From Clostridiales bacterium (GTDB taxonomy: Bacteria > Bacillota > Clostridia > Christensenellales > Pumilibacteraceae): 59,239 nt of DNA. Position 1 is the first letter of the stretch; each line of letters starts with the position of its first letter. A program made the translations under genes and the position numbers. Under the pieces are notes generated by a model, which did no database searches, was not told the DNA's origin, and was given only the letters and a program-made list of their open reading frames with translations. Shown here piece after piece: positions 42,363 to 49,165 of this stretch. The stretch is taken from the NCBI GenBank assembly GCA_022511445.1, contig JAFLVE010000109.1:1-59239 (forward strand), in the 5' to 3' direction.

Positions 42363-42992
42363 ATGCGCGATTTTTCGGATAATTGCGTAGTACTCAGAAT
42401 AAAGGATTACCGCGACGATGACAGGCTTGCTGATGTGTTCACGGCGGAACACGGGCTTGTCACCGTCGTTTTTCGCGGCGTAAAAAAGGAAAAAGCCAAG
42501 CTGAAGCCGTTCGCTCAGCCGTTTACCGTGTTTTCTTCGCGGCTCACGTCGTCTAAAGGCGTTTACCTCACGCCGATAGAGCCTATGCTGATAAGCGACG
42601 GGTTTACGCTTTGCTCAGACCTTAAACTGTTTACCGCCGCGTCGGTCGCGGCGGAAGCGACGGTCGCCGCGCTCGTAGACGACGAAAAACACCCCGAGCT
42701 TTACATAGAGTTTTTAAAGTTCCTGTCGGCGGCGGAATTTAACGGCGACCCGTACTATCAATCGGCGGTGTATATGCTCCGCCTTCTCGAATTGTCCGGC
42801 TTTTACCGCGAGTACGCGTTTGAACAAAACCCGCTTTCGCCGCAGCGTATGCTCGGTTATGCGCAACGCATGGGGTACGAAAAAAGGGAAGAGTCGGATA
42901 TGTCCCGCCGTGCGCTTAAGTTTATTTCGTCCGAATTCCAAAAGAATTTCGATATAGGACTTAAAAGCGTACAGTCTATCGATTTGTACTGA
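42363..42992 (+). CDS. recO: DNA repair protein RecO
   Basis: This 209-residue RecO has the N-terminal OB-fold ('CVVLRIKDYRDDDRLADVFTAEHGLVTVVFRGVKK') and the helical C-terminal domain. RecO helps load RecA on SSB-coated single strands. It is somewhat shorter than usual and lacks the four-Cys zinc module of many homologues. An in-frame GTG two codons upstream overlaps the Shine-Dalgarno (GAGG), so the ATG at 42363 is used. Confidence 0.9.
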   Translation: MRDFSDNCVVLRIKDYRDDDRLADVFTAEHGLVTVVFRGVKKEKAKLKPFAQPFTVFSSRLTSSKGVYLTPIEPMLISDGFTLCSDLKLFTAASVAAEATVAALVDDEKHPELYIEFLKFLSAAEFNGDPYYQSAVYMLRLLELSGFYREYAFEQNPLSPQRMLGYAQRMGYEKREESDMSRRALKFISSEFQKNFDIGLKSVQSIDLY

Positions 42993-43057
42993 TTTTTACG
43001 TGCGGAAAAAGTTGGGGATAAAAACGCAGAATAATCCAAAATTTTCAAATTAAAACT

Positions 43058-43084
43058 AAAAGGCAGTTAAATCGCTTGCCTTTA
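43058..43084 (+). terminator. Weak terminator-like hairpin after recO
   Basis: AAAGGCA pairs with TGCCTTT over a 12-nt loop, without a long T-run; it overlaps the ppdK -35 box. Confidence 0.35.
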
Positions 43085-43104
43085 ATTATTATATTTGTTA
43101 AAAT
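43076..43104 (+). promoter_or_regulatory. Sigma-A promoter of ppdK
   Basis: TTGCCT (43076-43081), 17-bp spacer, TAAAAT (43099-43104), 39 bp before the ATG. Confidence 0.65.
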
Positions 43105-43143
43105 AATAAACGACAAAAACCAATTTAAGGAGAAACGAACAAA

Positions 43144-45807
43144 ATGGCAAAAACGGCAAACAAGGCAAAGAAGTATTGCTATCTTTTCACCGAGGGTAAC
43201 GCCAATATGCGCGAGCTTTTGGGCGGTAAGGGCGCAAACCTTGCAGAGATGACCAACATCGGTCTTCCCGTTCCGCAGGGCTTTACCATTTCCACCGAAG
43301 CGTGCACGCAGTACTACGAAGACGGTCGCAAGATCAATCCCGATATTCAGAAAGAAATCATGTCGTACATCGACAAAATGGAAAAAATCTGCGGCAAGAA
43401 GTTCGGCGACAAGAACAATCCGCTTCTCGTTTCCGTCCGTTCGGGCGCAAGAGCGTCCATGCCGGGCATGATGGACACCATTCTTAACCTCGGTCTTAAC
43501 GAGGAAGTCGTTAACACCATTGCAACCAAATCGGGCAATCCCCGCTGGGCGTGGGACTGCTACCGCCGCTTCATTCAGATGTTCTCCGACGTCGTTATGG
43601 AAGTTGGCAAAAAATATTTCGAAAAACTCATCGACAAGATGAAGGAAGAAAAGGGCGTTCAGTTCGACGTAGAGCTCAACGCGGACGACCTCAAAACACT
43701 CGCCAATCAGTTTAAGGCAGAGTATAAAAAGCAGCTCGGCAAGGACTTCCCCGACGACCCGAAGGAACAGCTCTTCGAGGCTATCAAGGCAGTTTTCCGC
43801 TCCTGGGACAACCCCCGCGCAAACATCTACCGTATGGACCACGACATTCCGTACAGCTGGGGTACCGCCGTTAACGTTCAGATGATGGCGTTCGGCAACA
43901 TGGGCGACGACTGCGGCACGGGCGTTGCGTTTACCCGTAACCCCGCCACCGGCGAGAAGGGCCTCATGGGCGAGTTCCTTATGAACGCTCAGGGCGAGGA
44001 CGTTGTCGCAGGTGTTCGTACGCCTATGCCTATCAGCAAAATGGCTGAAGTTCTTCCCGACGTTTACAAGCAGTTCCTCGAGGTCTGCGACACGCTCGAA
44101 AAGCACTACCGCGATATGCAGGATATGGAGTTTACCATCGAGCAGGGCAAGCTTTACATGCTCCAGACCCGTAACGGCAAGCGCACCGCCGCCGCCGCTA
44201 TCAAGATTGCTTGCGACCTTATCGACGAAGGCATGATCTCCGAGAAGGAAGCGCTTATGCAGATCGACGCCAAGTCGCTCGACATGCTTCTCCACCCGAC
44301 GTTCGACACGAAGGACCTTAAGGACGCCGACAAGAACAACGTAGTCGGCAAGGGCATTGCCGCCTCTCCGGGCGCTGCCGCAGGTCATATCGTCTTCTCC
44401 GCAGAGGACGCGGTCGAAAAGGGCAAGCTCGGCGAAAAGGTTATTCTCGTTCGTTTGGAAACCAGCCCCGAGGATATCGAGGGCATGAAGTTTGCTCAAG
44501 GCATACTTACCGTTCGCGGCGGACAGACCTCGCACGCGGCAGTTGTTGCGCGCGGCATGGGTACCTGCTGTGTATCCGGCTGCGGCGACATCAAGATGGA
44601 CGAGGACAACAAGCAATTCACCCTCGCCGGCAAGACCTTTAAAGAGGGCGACGTTCTCTCTCTCGATGGCTCGACCGGTAACATCTACGACCGCCTTATC
44701 AAGACCGTTCCCGCCGATCCCAACTCCGGCTACTTCGGCAGAATTATGGCTCTTGCCGATAAGTATAAAAAACTCGGCGTCCGCACCAACGCGGATACTC
44801 CCAAAGACGCGAAGCAAGCGGCCGCTTTCGGCGCGCAGGGTATCGGTCTTTGCCGTACCGAGCATATGTTCTTCGATCCCGAGCGTATCGGCGCGTTCCG
44901 CGAGATGATTTGCGCGGACACCAAGGAAGAGCGCGAGGCCGCGCTTGCCAAGATCGAGCCCATGCAGCAGGCGGACTTCGAGGGGCTTATGGAAGCTCTC
45001 GAGGGTCAGCCCGTTACAATCCGTTTCCTCGATCCGCCCCTCCACGAATTCGTTCCGACCGACGAAGAGGATATCAAAGCGCTCGCCAAGGCGCAAAAGA
45101 AGACTGTTGCGCAGATTAAGCAGATTATAAACGACTTGCACGAGTTTAACCCGATGATGGGTCACCGCGGCTGCCGCTTGACGGTAACATATCCCGAGAT
45201 TGCGGTTATGCAGACCAAAGCGGTTATCAAGGCCGCCGTCGCCGTGCAGAAGCGTCATCCCGATTGGAAGGTAGTTCCCGAAATCATGATTCCGCTTGTA
45301 GGCGAAATTAAAGAGCTTGCTTTCGTAAAGAAGACCGTCGTCGAAACCGCCGACACCGTTATTAAGGAAGCGGGCGTCAAGCTTAAGTACGAAGTGGGCA
45401 CCATGATAGAGATTCCGCGCGCGGCGCTTACTGCGGATGAGATTGCAAAAGAGGCGGAGTTCTTCTGCTTCGGCACCAACGACCTCACGCAGATGACCTT
45501 CGGCTTCAGCCGCGACGACGCGGGCAAGTTCCTTCCCAGCTACTACGCGAACAAGATTTACGAATCCGATCCGTTCAGCAGGCTCGACACAATCGGCGTC
45601 GGTAAGCTTATGGAAACTGCCGTTAAGCTCGGCAAGACCACCCGCAAAAAGCTGCACTGCGGCATTTGCGGCGAGCACGGCGGCGATCCTTCGTCCATCG
45701 AGTTCTGCCACGCAATCGGTCTTGACTACGTTTCCTGCTCGCCGTACCGCGTGCCTATCGCAAGGCTCGCCGCCGCGCAGGCAAACATCAAGAATCCGAG
45801 AAAGTAA
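43144..45807 (+). CDS. ppdK: Pyruvate, phosphate dikinase
   Basis: This 887-residue PPDK interconverts pyruvate + ATP + Pi and PEP + AMP + PPi, a glycolytic or gluconeogenic step common in anaerobes. The N-terminal ATP-grasp domain ('GGKGANLAEMTNIGLPVPQGFTIS') is followed by the swivelling domain with phospho-His464 in 'GGQTSHAAVVARGMGT'. The C-terminal PEP barrel has 'FCFGTNDLTQMTFGFSRDD' and Cys842 in 'GICGEHGGD'. Length is typical. The codon choice (many C-ending codons) is sharper than in neighbours, as in a highly expressed gene. AAGGAG is 11 nt before the ATG. Its last nine codons and terminator recur at 46569-46688. Confidence 0.97.
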   Translation: MAKTANKAKKYCYLFTEGNANMRELLGGKGANLAEMTNIGLPVPQGFTISTEACTQYYEDGRKINPDIQKEIMSYIDKMEKICGKKFGDKNNPLLVSVRSGARASMPGMMDTILNLGLNEEVVNTIATKSGNPRWAWDCYRRFIQMFSDVVMEVGKKYFEKLIDKMKEEKGVQFDVELNADDLKTLANQFKAEYKKQLGKDFPDDPKEQLFEAIKAVFRSWDNPRANIYRMDHDIPYSWGTAVNVQMMAFGNMGDDCGTGVAFTRNPATGEKGLMGEFLMNAQGEDVVAGVRTPMPISKMAEVLPDVYKQFLEVCDTLEKHYRDMQDMEFTIEQGKLYMLQTRNGKRTAAAAIKIACDLIDEGMISEKEALMQIDAKSLDMLLHPTFDTKDLKDADKNNVVGKGIAASPGAAAGHIVFSAEDAVEKGKLGEKVILVRLETSPEDIEGMKFAQGILTVRGGQTSHAAVVARGMGTCCVSGCGDIKMDEDNKQFTLAGKTFKEGDVLSLDGSTGNIYDRLIKTVPADPNSGYFGRIMALADKYKKLGVRTNADTPKDAKQAAAFGAQGIGLCRTEHMFFDPERIGAFREMICADTKEEREAALAKIEPMQQADFEGLMEALEGQPVTIRFLDPPLHEFVPTDEEDIKALAKAQKKTVAQIKQIINDLHEFNPMMGHRGCRLTVTYPEIAVMQTKAVIKAAVAVQKRHPDWKVVPEIMIPLVGEIKELAFVKKTVVETADTVIKEAGVKLKYEVGTMIEIPRAALTADEIAKEAEFFCFGTNDLTQMTFGFSRDDAGKFLPSYYANKIYESDPFSRLDTIGVGKLMETAVKLGKTTRKKLHCGICGEHGGDPSSIEFCHAIGLDYVSCSPYRVPIARLAAAQANIKNPRK

Positions 45808-45812
45808 TAGTT
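45778..45812 (+). repeat. Direct repeat, left copy (ppdK 3' end)
   Basis: The 35 bp covering the last codons, stop and following bases of ppdK are identical to 46569-46603. Beyond it, similarity continues at roughly three bases in four through the terminator. Confidence 0.9.
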
Positions 45813-45860
45813 ACGGCTAATTAGTGGATTACTAATAAAGCTATTACAATAATCAGTATC

Positions 45861-45899
45861 ATAGAGCTTATTCCATAACGGGATAAGCTCTATTTTTTT
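45861..45899 (+). terminator. Terminator of ppdK, hairpin copy 1
   Basis: ATAGAGCTTATTCC pairs with GGGATAAGCTCTAT (one G-U) around ATAAC, then seven T. Near-identical hairpins are at 46651-46688 and 47839-47874. Confidence 0.9.
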
Positions 45900-45985
45900 G
45901 TAAAAAAATGGCTAAATAAGAGTTAAAGGTGTTTTTTACGGCTTGCTTCCACCCAAGTTGAACACTTGTTTTTAGTGTTATGCAC

Positions 45986-46014
45986 TTGATTTACTTGCGA
46001 AAATTTGATAAAAT
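45986..46014 (+). promoter_or_regulatory. Promoter ahead of the decayed small genes
   Basis: TTGATT (45986-45991), 17-bp spacer, TAAAAT (46009-46014). Confidence 0.6.
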
Positions 46015-46051
46015 GGGATAAAGAGTTAAAAAATCAGAGACAAGCAGAGAT

Positions 46052-46165
46052 ATGACACTTGAACAACTCACTGAAATAATCAGAACAGCCGATAAAAAGA
46101 CAATCCACAAGGAACTTCTTGCGCTTTGGCTATATTTACTGCAACAAGGACAAGAAGCTCGGTAA
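46052..46165 (+). CDS. Short ORF at the start of the inserted segment
   Basis: This 37-codon frame begins ~30 bp after the promoter with a weak AGAGA ribosome-binding site. It reads a plausible helical start ('MTLEQLTEIIRTADKKTIHKEL') before running out of phase with the next ORF, which it overlaps by 47 bp. It may be a separate small gene or the N-terminal half of the 46119 gene split by a frameshift. Codon use (many A- or T-ending codons) differs from neighbouring core genes. Confidence 0.4.
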   Translation: MTLEQLTEIIRTADKKTIHKELLALWLYLLQQGQEAR

Positions 46166-46397
46166 AATCAATGTCGTTGACCTATTCAACGGCGACGAAC
46201 AGCAGTCGCAAGATTTTATCGACAGTAAACATAAATTCGTTTATGACGGCTGCATTACACGCAATGTAAAAAACTTTGAACAGTACGAGTTTATTACAAT
46301 CACAATATGCAAAATTCGCCCGTCCCGTGATCCGTTTGAGGACGAAGAAGCGATTGAACACGAAGTGCTATTCTACGCGAAGGAGATTACACAATGA
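46119..46397 (+). CDS. Unknown 92-residue protein of the inserted segment
   Basis: This ORF starts with TTG (AAGGA 5 nt upstream) or is continued by frameshift from the ATG at 46052. The product is soluble and mixed alpha/beta, ending 'DEEAIEHEVLFYAKEITQ'. I recognise no family; the style is that of small phage or plasmid proteins. The stop overlaps the ATG of the next ORF by four bases, a typical compact mobile-element arrangement. It lies between the two copies of the ppdK 3' end. Confidence 0.5.
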   Translation: MRFGYIYCNKDKKLGKINVVDLFNGDEQQSQDFIDSKHKFVYDGCITRNVKNFEQYEFITITICKIRPSRDPFEDEEAIEHEVLFYAKEITQ

Positions 46398-46516
46398 CGA
46401 TTCACAACTGCTCAAACTGCCCGTATTGCCAATGAACTGCCGACTTCTATTTGTGTTGGTGTACATACTATAAAAAATTCGTGCGCCTAACGGAAAGCTG
46501 TTCGCGAGAGGATTAG
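46394..46516 (+). pseudogene. Cys-rich mini-protein with an in-frame TGA
   Basis: From the ATG at 46394 the frame reads 12 codons with CSNCPYC, a CAA, then TGA (46433-46435), and continues in the same frame for 26 codons ('DFYLCWCTYYKKFVRLTESC') to TAG at 46514. The two halves together look like one small Cys-rich protein of the kind seen in phages, so the TGA is either a nonsense mutation or, less likely, a recoded codon. The start overlaps the previous ORF (ATGA). Confidence 0.5.
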
Positions 46517-46568
46517 ACAAATTTCAATGTACATTTTGCGTGTCGCCCCTCGGGGTAACACGTCCGCA

Positions 46569-46603
46569 CAGGCAAACATCAAGAATCCGAGAAAGTAATA
46601 GTT
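46569..46603 (+). repeat. Direct repeat, right copy (ppdK 3' end)
   Basis: This is identical over 35 bp to 45778-45812, including the ppdK stop codon, but with no ppdK frame in front. It lies 791 bp from the left copy. Confidence 0.9.
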
Positions 46604-46650
46604 TCGTCCATTTAGTGGGTTACTGAAACATCATTACAATAGTTATTATT

Positions 46651-46688
46651 ATAGAGCTTACTCCATAACGGAATAAGCTCTATTTTTT
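46651..46688 (+). terminator. Hairpin copy 2
   Basis: Same hairpin as at the ppdK terminator, with one C in the left arm, followed by six T. Confidence 0.85.
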
Positions 46689-46698
46689 GTGTAATAAC

Positions 46699-46726
46699 TT
46701 GACAAATCGAAGGGCGAGTGTATAAT
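46699..46726 (+). promoter_or_regulatory. Sigma-A promoter of the lipoprotein gene
   Basis: TTGACA (46699-46704), 16-bp spacer, TATAAT (46721-46726). Confidence 0.7.
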
Positions 46727-46763
46727 AAAGATATAATATTTTCATAGATACGGAGAGATAGGA

Positions 46764-47816
46764 ATGAAAAAAACAAAGTTTATTGCAACTGTTGTTTCCA
46801 TTGCGCTTGCGTGCGTGCTCTGCATTGGGCTCACGGCATGCGGCAGCGACGCCGCTAACGTGAAAGGCGATGAAATAACCGCCGGGGAATGGGCGGCGGC
46901 GTTCAGTGCAGGCAACTTCAAGAACGTGAAGATCGAGACCGAGACGATAAACGAGGGCGAATTCTTCACGGAAGGTGCGAATGATAAGTTGACGACCAAA
47001 ACGACGTACGTAATCGCCGACGGCAAGCAGTATATGAAGACAGAGGCTACCGTTCAGAGAGGTTCCGAAGAGTTGGAGACAATGGCGGAAAAAATGAACC
47101 GAGAAGTATATATCTCGGCAACGGAGGGCGACTATTCAGTTTGGTACACGCAAGACGCGGATAACAAATGGCAAATGTCCCTCAATCACGGCGACATTGC
47201 AAGCGAAATTGTAGAAAGCTTAACGGTGATGGCGTCCATGTTCGATAAATTCTATTACGAAAGCGAAAATAATGGTTATGAGCTGATAGAGCAGTCTTCC
47301 TATGGAAATACGACATACAAATTCAAGCACGGCAAGCTTGCCGCAACTTATCATCCGCCTTTCAATTATAAAGAAAACGATACTCTGGCGTACGGAGTTA
47401 CCACGACGCAATCGATGACGATTACATACGGCGATCAGAAGGTGACCATCCCCAATGTGGAAGGCACTACGCCGTACAATAACAAAGTGTGGCAGACCTA
47501 TCAGCTCTACGTGGAGGGCGTTAATGATGGTAATCCATTCAATATCGACGATCACTCTATTCCCGGTATCGGCAGACTTTACAGGCAAACCTTTCAGGTC
47601 GTAACGAGCCCCAACGGCATCGTACGCGCGCACATAAACGGCGATGACGTTACGGGCATTTGGGGTATGAGGGCAGACGGTATTGAATTCTACTCCGAGA
47701 GTTTCGGCGACTACCCGATTAATATCGAGTACGACGGCACCTATCTTACCATGGAGGTTCCCGGCGATTTCGACGGATTTAAGCTGACGGCTGTTCTCGA
47801 AAGGGTTCAGGATTAA
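46764..47816 (+). CDS. Lipoprotein of unknown function
   Basis: This 350-residue protein has a clear lipoprotein signal peptide (Lys-rich start, hydrophobic core, lipobox LTAC with the Cys at about residue 21). The mature part is beta-rich and acidic ('AAFSAGNFKNVKIETETI', 'TTKTTYVIADGKQYMKTEAT'), recalling secreted proteins that sense or bind ligands, with no named domain recognised. GGAGAGATAGGA precedes the ATG. It has its own promoter and is followed by hairpin copy 3. It belongs to the accessory island after ppdK. Confidence 0.75.
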   Translation: MKKTKFIATVVSIALACVLCIGLTACGSDAANVKGDEITAGEWAAAFSAGNFKNVKIETETINEGEFFTEGANDKLTTKTTYVIADGKQYMKTEATVQRGSEELETMAEKMNREVYISATEGDYSVWYTQDADNKWQMSLNHGDIASEIVESLTVMASMFDKFYYESENNGYELIEQSSYGNTTYKFKHGKLAATYHPPFNYKENDTLAYGVTTTQSMTITYGDQKVTIPNVEGTTPYNNKVWQTYQLYVEGVNDGNPFNIDDHSIPGIGRLYRQTFQVVTSPNGIVRAHINGDDVTGIWGMRADGIEFYSESFGDYPINIEYDGTYLTMEVPGDFDGFKLTAVLERVQD

Positions 47817-47838
47817 CCGATATTTTTACGGCGACAGA

Positions 47839-47874
47839 AGAGCTTATTCCATAACGGAATAAGCTCTGTTTTTT
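47839..47874 (+). terminator. Hairpin copy 3, terminator of the lipoprotein gene
   Basis: AGAGCTTATTCC pairs perfectly with GGAATAAGCTCT around ATAAC, then G and six T. It is the most perfect of the three copies. Confidence 0.9.
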
Positions 47875-47902
47875 GAAAAAAGCGTTATAAAAAGCAAAAA
47901 TT

Positions 47903-47937
47903 GTTTTTTTCAGCACGTTCCCACCAAAGTTAAATAC
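47903..47937 (+). repeat. Partial repeat of the segment after hairpin copy 1
   Basis: These 35 bases match 45931-45965 at 26 of 35 positions (shared GTTTTTT, CCCACC/CCACC and AAGTT blocks). The segment follows hairpin copies 1 and 3 but not copy 2. Confidence 0.45.
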
Positions 47938-47947
47938 AACGATTTTA

Positions 47948-47976
47948 TTGATAAAAAAACAAAAATATGCTATATT
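47948..47976 (+). promoter_or_regulatory. Promoter of the DUF1963 gene
   Basis: TTGATA (47948-47953), 17-bp spacer, TATATT (47971-47976). Confidence 0.55.
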
Positions 47977-48022
47977 ACTAAGCAGTAAACAGTAGTAATT
48001 GTTTTCAATAAAACGGTGTATT

Positions 48023-48985
48023 ATGAATGAAAAAATCAAAAAATTCAGAAAAATAGCCATTATATATACTGTATTGGCGATTGTTCTTATCGTTGTGTAT
48101 TCTATACTCAAAGCCTTATCCTATCCGTATGCAAGCCCTGCTTTCCCGATTGTAGGCGGAATTATTGCACTTGCGGCTGTAGTATGTTGGGTTTTATACG
48201 GTTTAGGACGCAAAAAAATAAAAGAAAAACGGCAAGCGGAAGAGGGCGCAAAACAAGAATTTGCCGAATGGCTGAAGGAGTTCGAGCCACTTACAAAAAC
48301 CTCCGCCGAGCTTATTCACGCCGATTCCGACAGTAAAAGCTTTTCCAAGTTCGGCGGACTGCCTATTGTTCCCGACAACTTTGAATGGCCGACATTAAAC
48401 GGAAATCCGATGCCGTTTGTATTACAGCTGGACTTTTCGGAAATCAATTCGGATGGTAGATTAAATAATTTACCCGTTTCCGGTCTTATGTACTTATTCG
48501 TAGAAGAGGTGTTTGAACCGGAATTCGATTATATACCGAAAATTTTGTTTTTTGACAAAGCGAACAAGTTATCGTGTGCGAATGTGCCGAATAATCTGCA
48601 AAAAAAATACAAGGAAATTTTCGTTGCGCCAAACTACATTAAAACATATCCCGACGTTTCAGACTGTGACGAGGCATTTAAAATATCTTGTAACAGACCT
48701 TTCGGAGGAATGGATGACGAATATGACGCGCTTAGTGAAGAGAATGTGGAGTGTCACCTTGTCGGCGGATGGCCGAGTCACTTACAGGGCAGTTTTGAAA
48801 AAATCCGCGAGGAAATCGACGGCGACAAATGGGTTTTGCTGTTGCAGGTAAAAAGCGAGTCGTCCGAAAACTTTGACGAGGAATTGATGTGGGGCGATTG
48901 CGGATTGCTTTATATCTATATCCGTGAAAAAGATTTGATTGCCCGTAATTTTAACAATGTCATATTGGAAATGCAGTGTTACTGA
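48023..48985 (+). CDS. DUF1963 (YwqG-like) protein with two membrane helices
   Basis: This 320-residue protein has two N-terminal membrane helices (~10-30 and ~40-62) followed by a basic stretch and a DUF1963/YwqG domain. Typical family blocks are 'SKFGGLPIVPDNFEWPTLNGNPMPFVLQLDFSEI' early and 'LLQVKSES...WGDCGLLYIYI' near the end. YwqG-type proteins are usually soluble and of unknown function, often near toxin or immunity loci. The ATG at 48023 is preferred over an upstream TTG. The DNA is more AT-rich than the core genes around it, consistent with acquisition. Confidence 0.8.
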   Translation: MNEKIKKFRKIAIIYTVLAIVLIVVYSILKALSYPYASPAFPIVGGIIALAAVVCWVLYGLGRKKIKEKRQAEEGAKQEFAEWLKEFEPLTKTSAELIHADSDSKSFSKFGGLPIVPDNFEWPTLNGNPMPFVLQLDFSEINSDGRLNNLPVSGLMYLFVEEVFEPEFDYIPKILFFDKANKLSCANVPNNLQKKYKEIFVAPNYIKTYPDVSDCDEAFKISCNRPFGGMDDEYDALSEENVECHLVGGWPSHLQGSFEKIREEIDGDKWVLLLQVKSESSENFDEELMWGDCGLLYIYIREKDLIARNFNNVILEMQCY

Positions 48986-49022
48986 TATAATTTCAATTAA
49001 TGTCGCCACTTTCGGCGTAGAA

Positions 49023-49109
49023 ATGATCTACAAAAAGGGATATTCCGACGGGCAAAATATAAAAGAGTTTTTATTACATAACGGCTTAGGCGGAGGCGCT
49101 CTCGATTAA
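49023..49109 (+). pseudogene. Possible gene fragment of 28 codons
   Basis: A short frame 'MIYKKGYSDGQNIKEFLL...' ends at 49109, between DUF1963 and the UvrA-like gene. It lacks a clear ribosome-binding site. It looks like the C-terminal end of a larger helical protein rather than a complete gene; I do not recognise which. Confidence 0.25.
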
Positions 49110-49165
49110 AAGCGAAAACACCTTTAACCAAAAAGATGATTTTAAATTCAGAGGAAAATATAACT

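Noticed and set aside
43045-45711. An 888-codon open frame on the minus strand opposite ppdK
   Set aside because: It is the antisense shadow of a strongly codon-biased, motif-complete ppdK.
45861-47874. Hairpins as integron attC sites
   Set aside because: They lack attC core sites and integron integrase context, and each has a terminator T-run; ordinary terminators copied by insertion are simpler.
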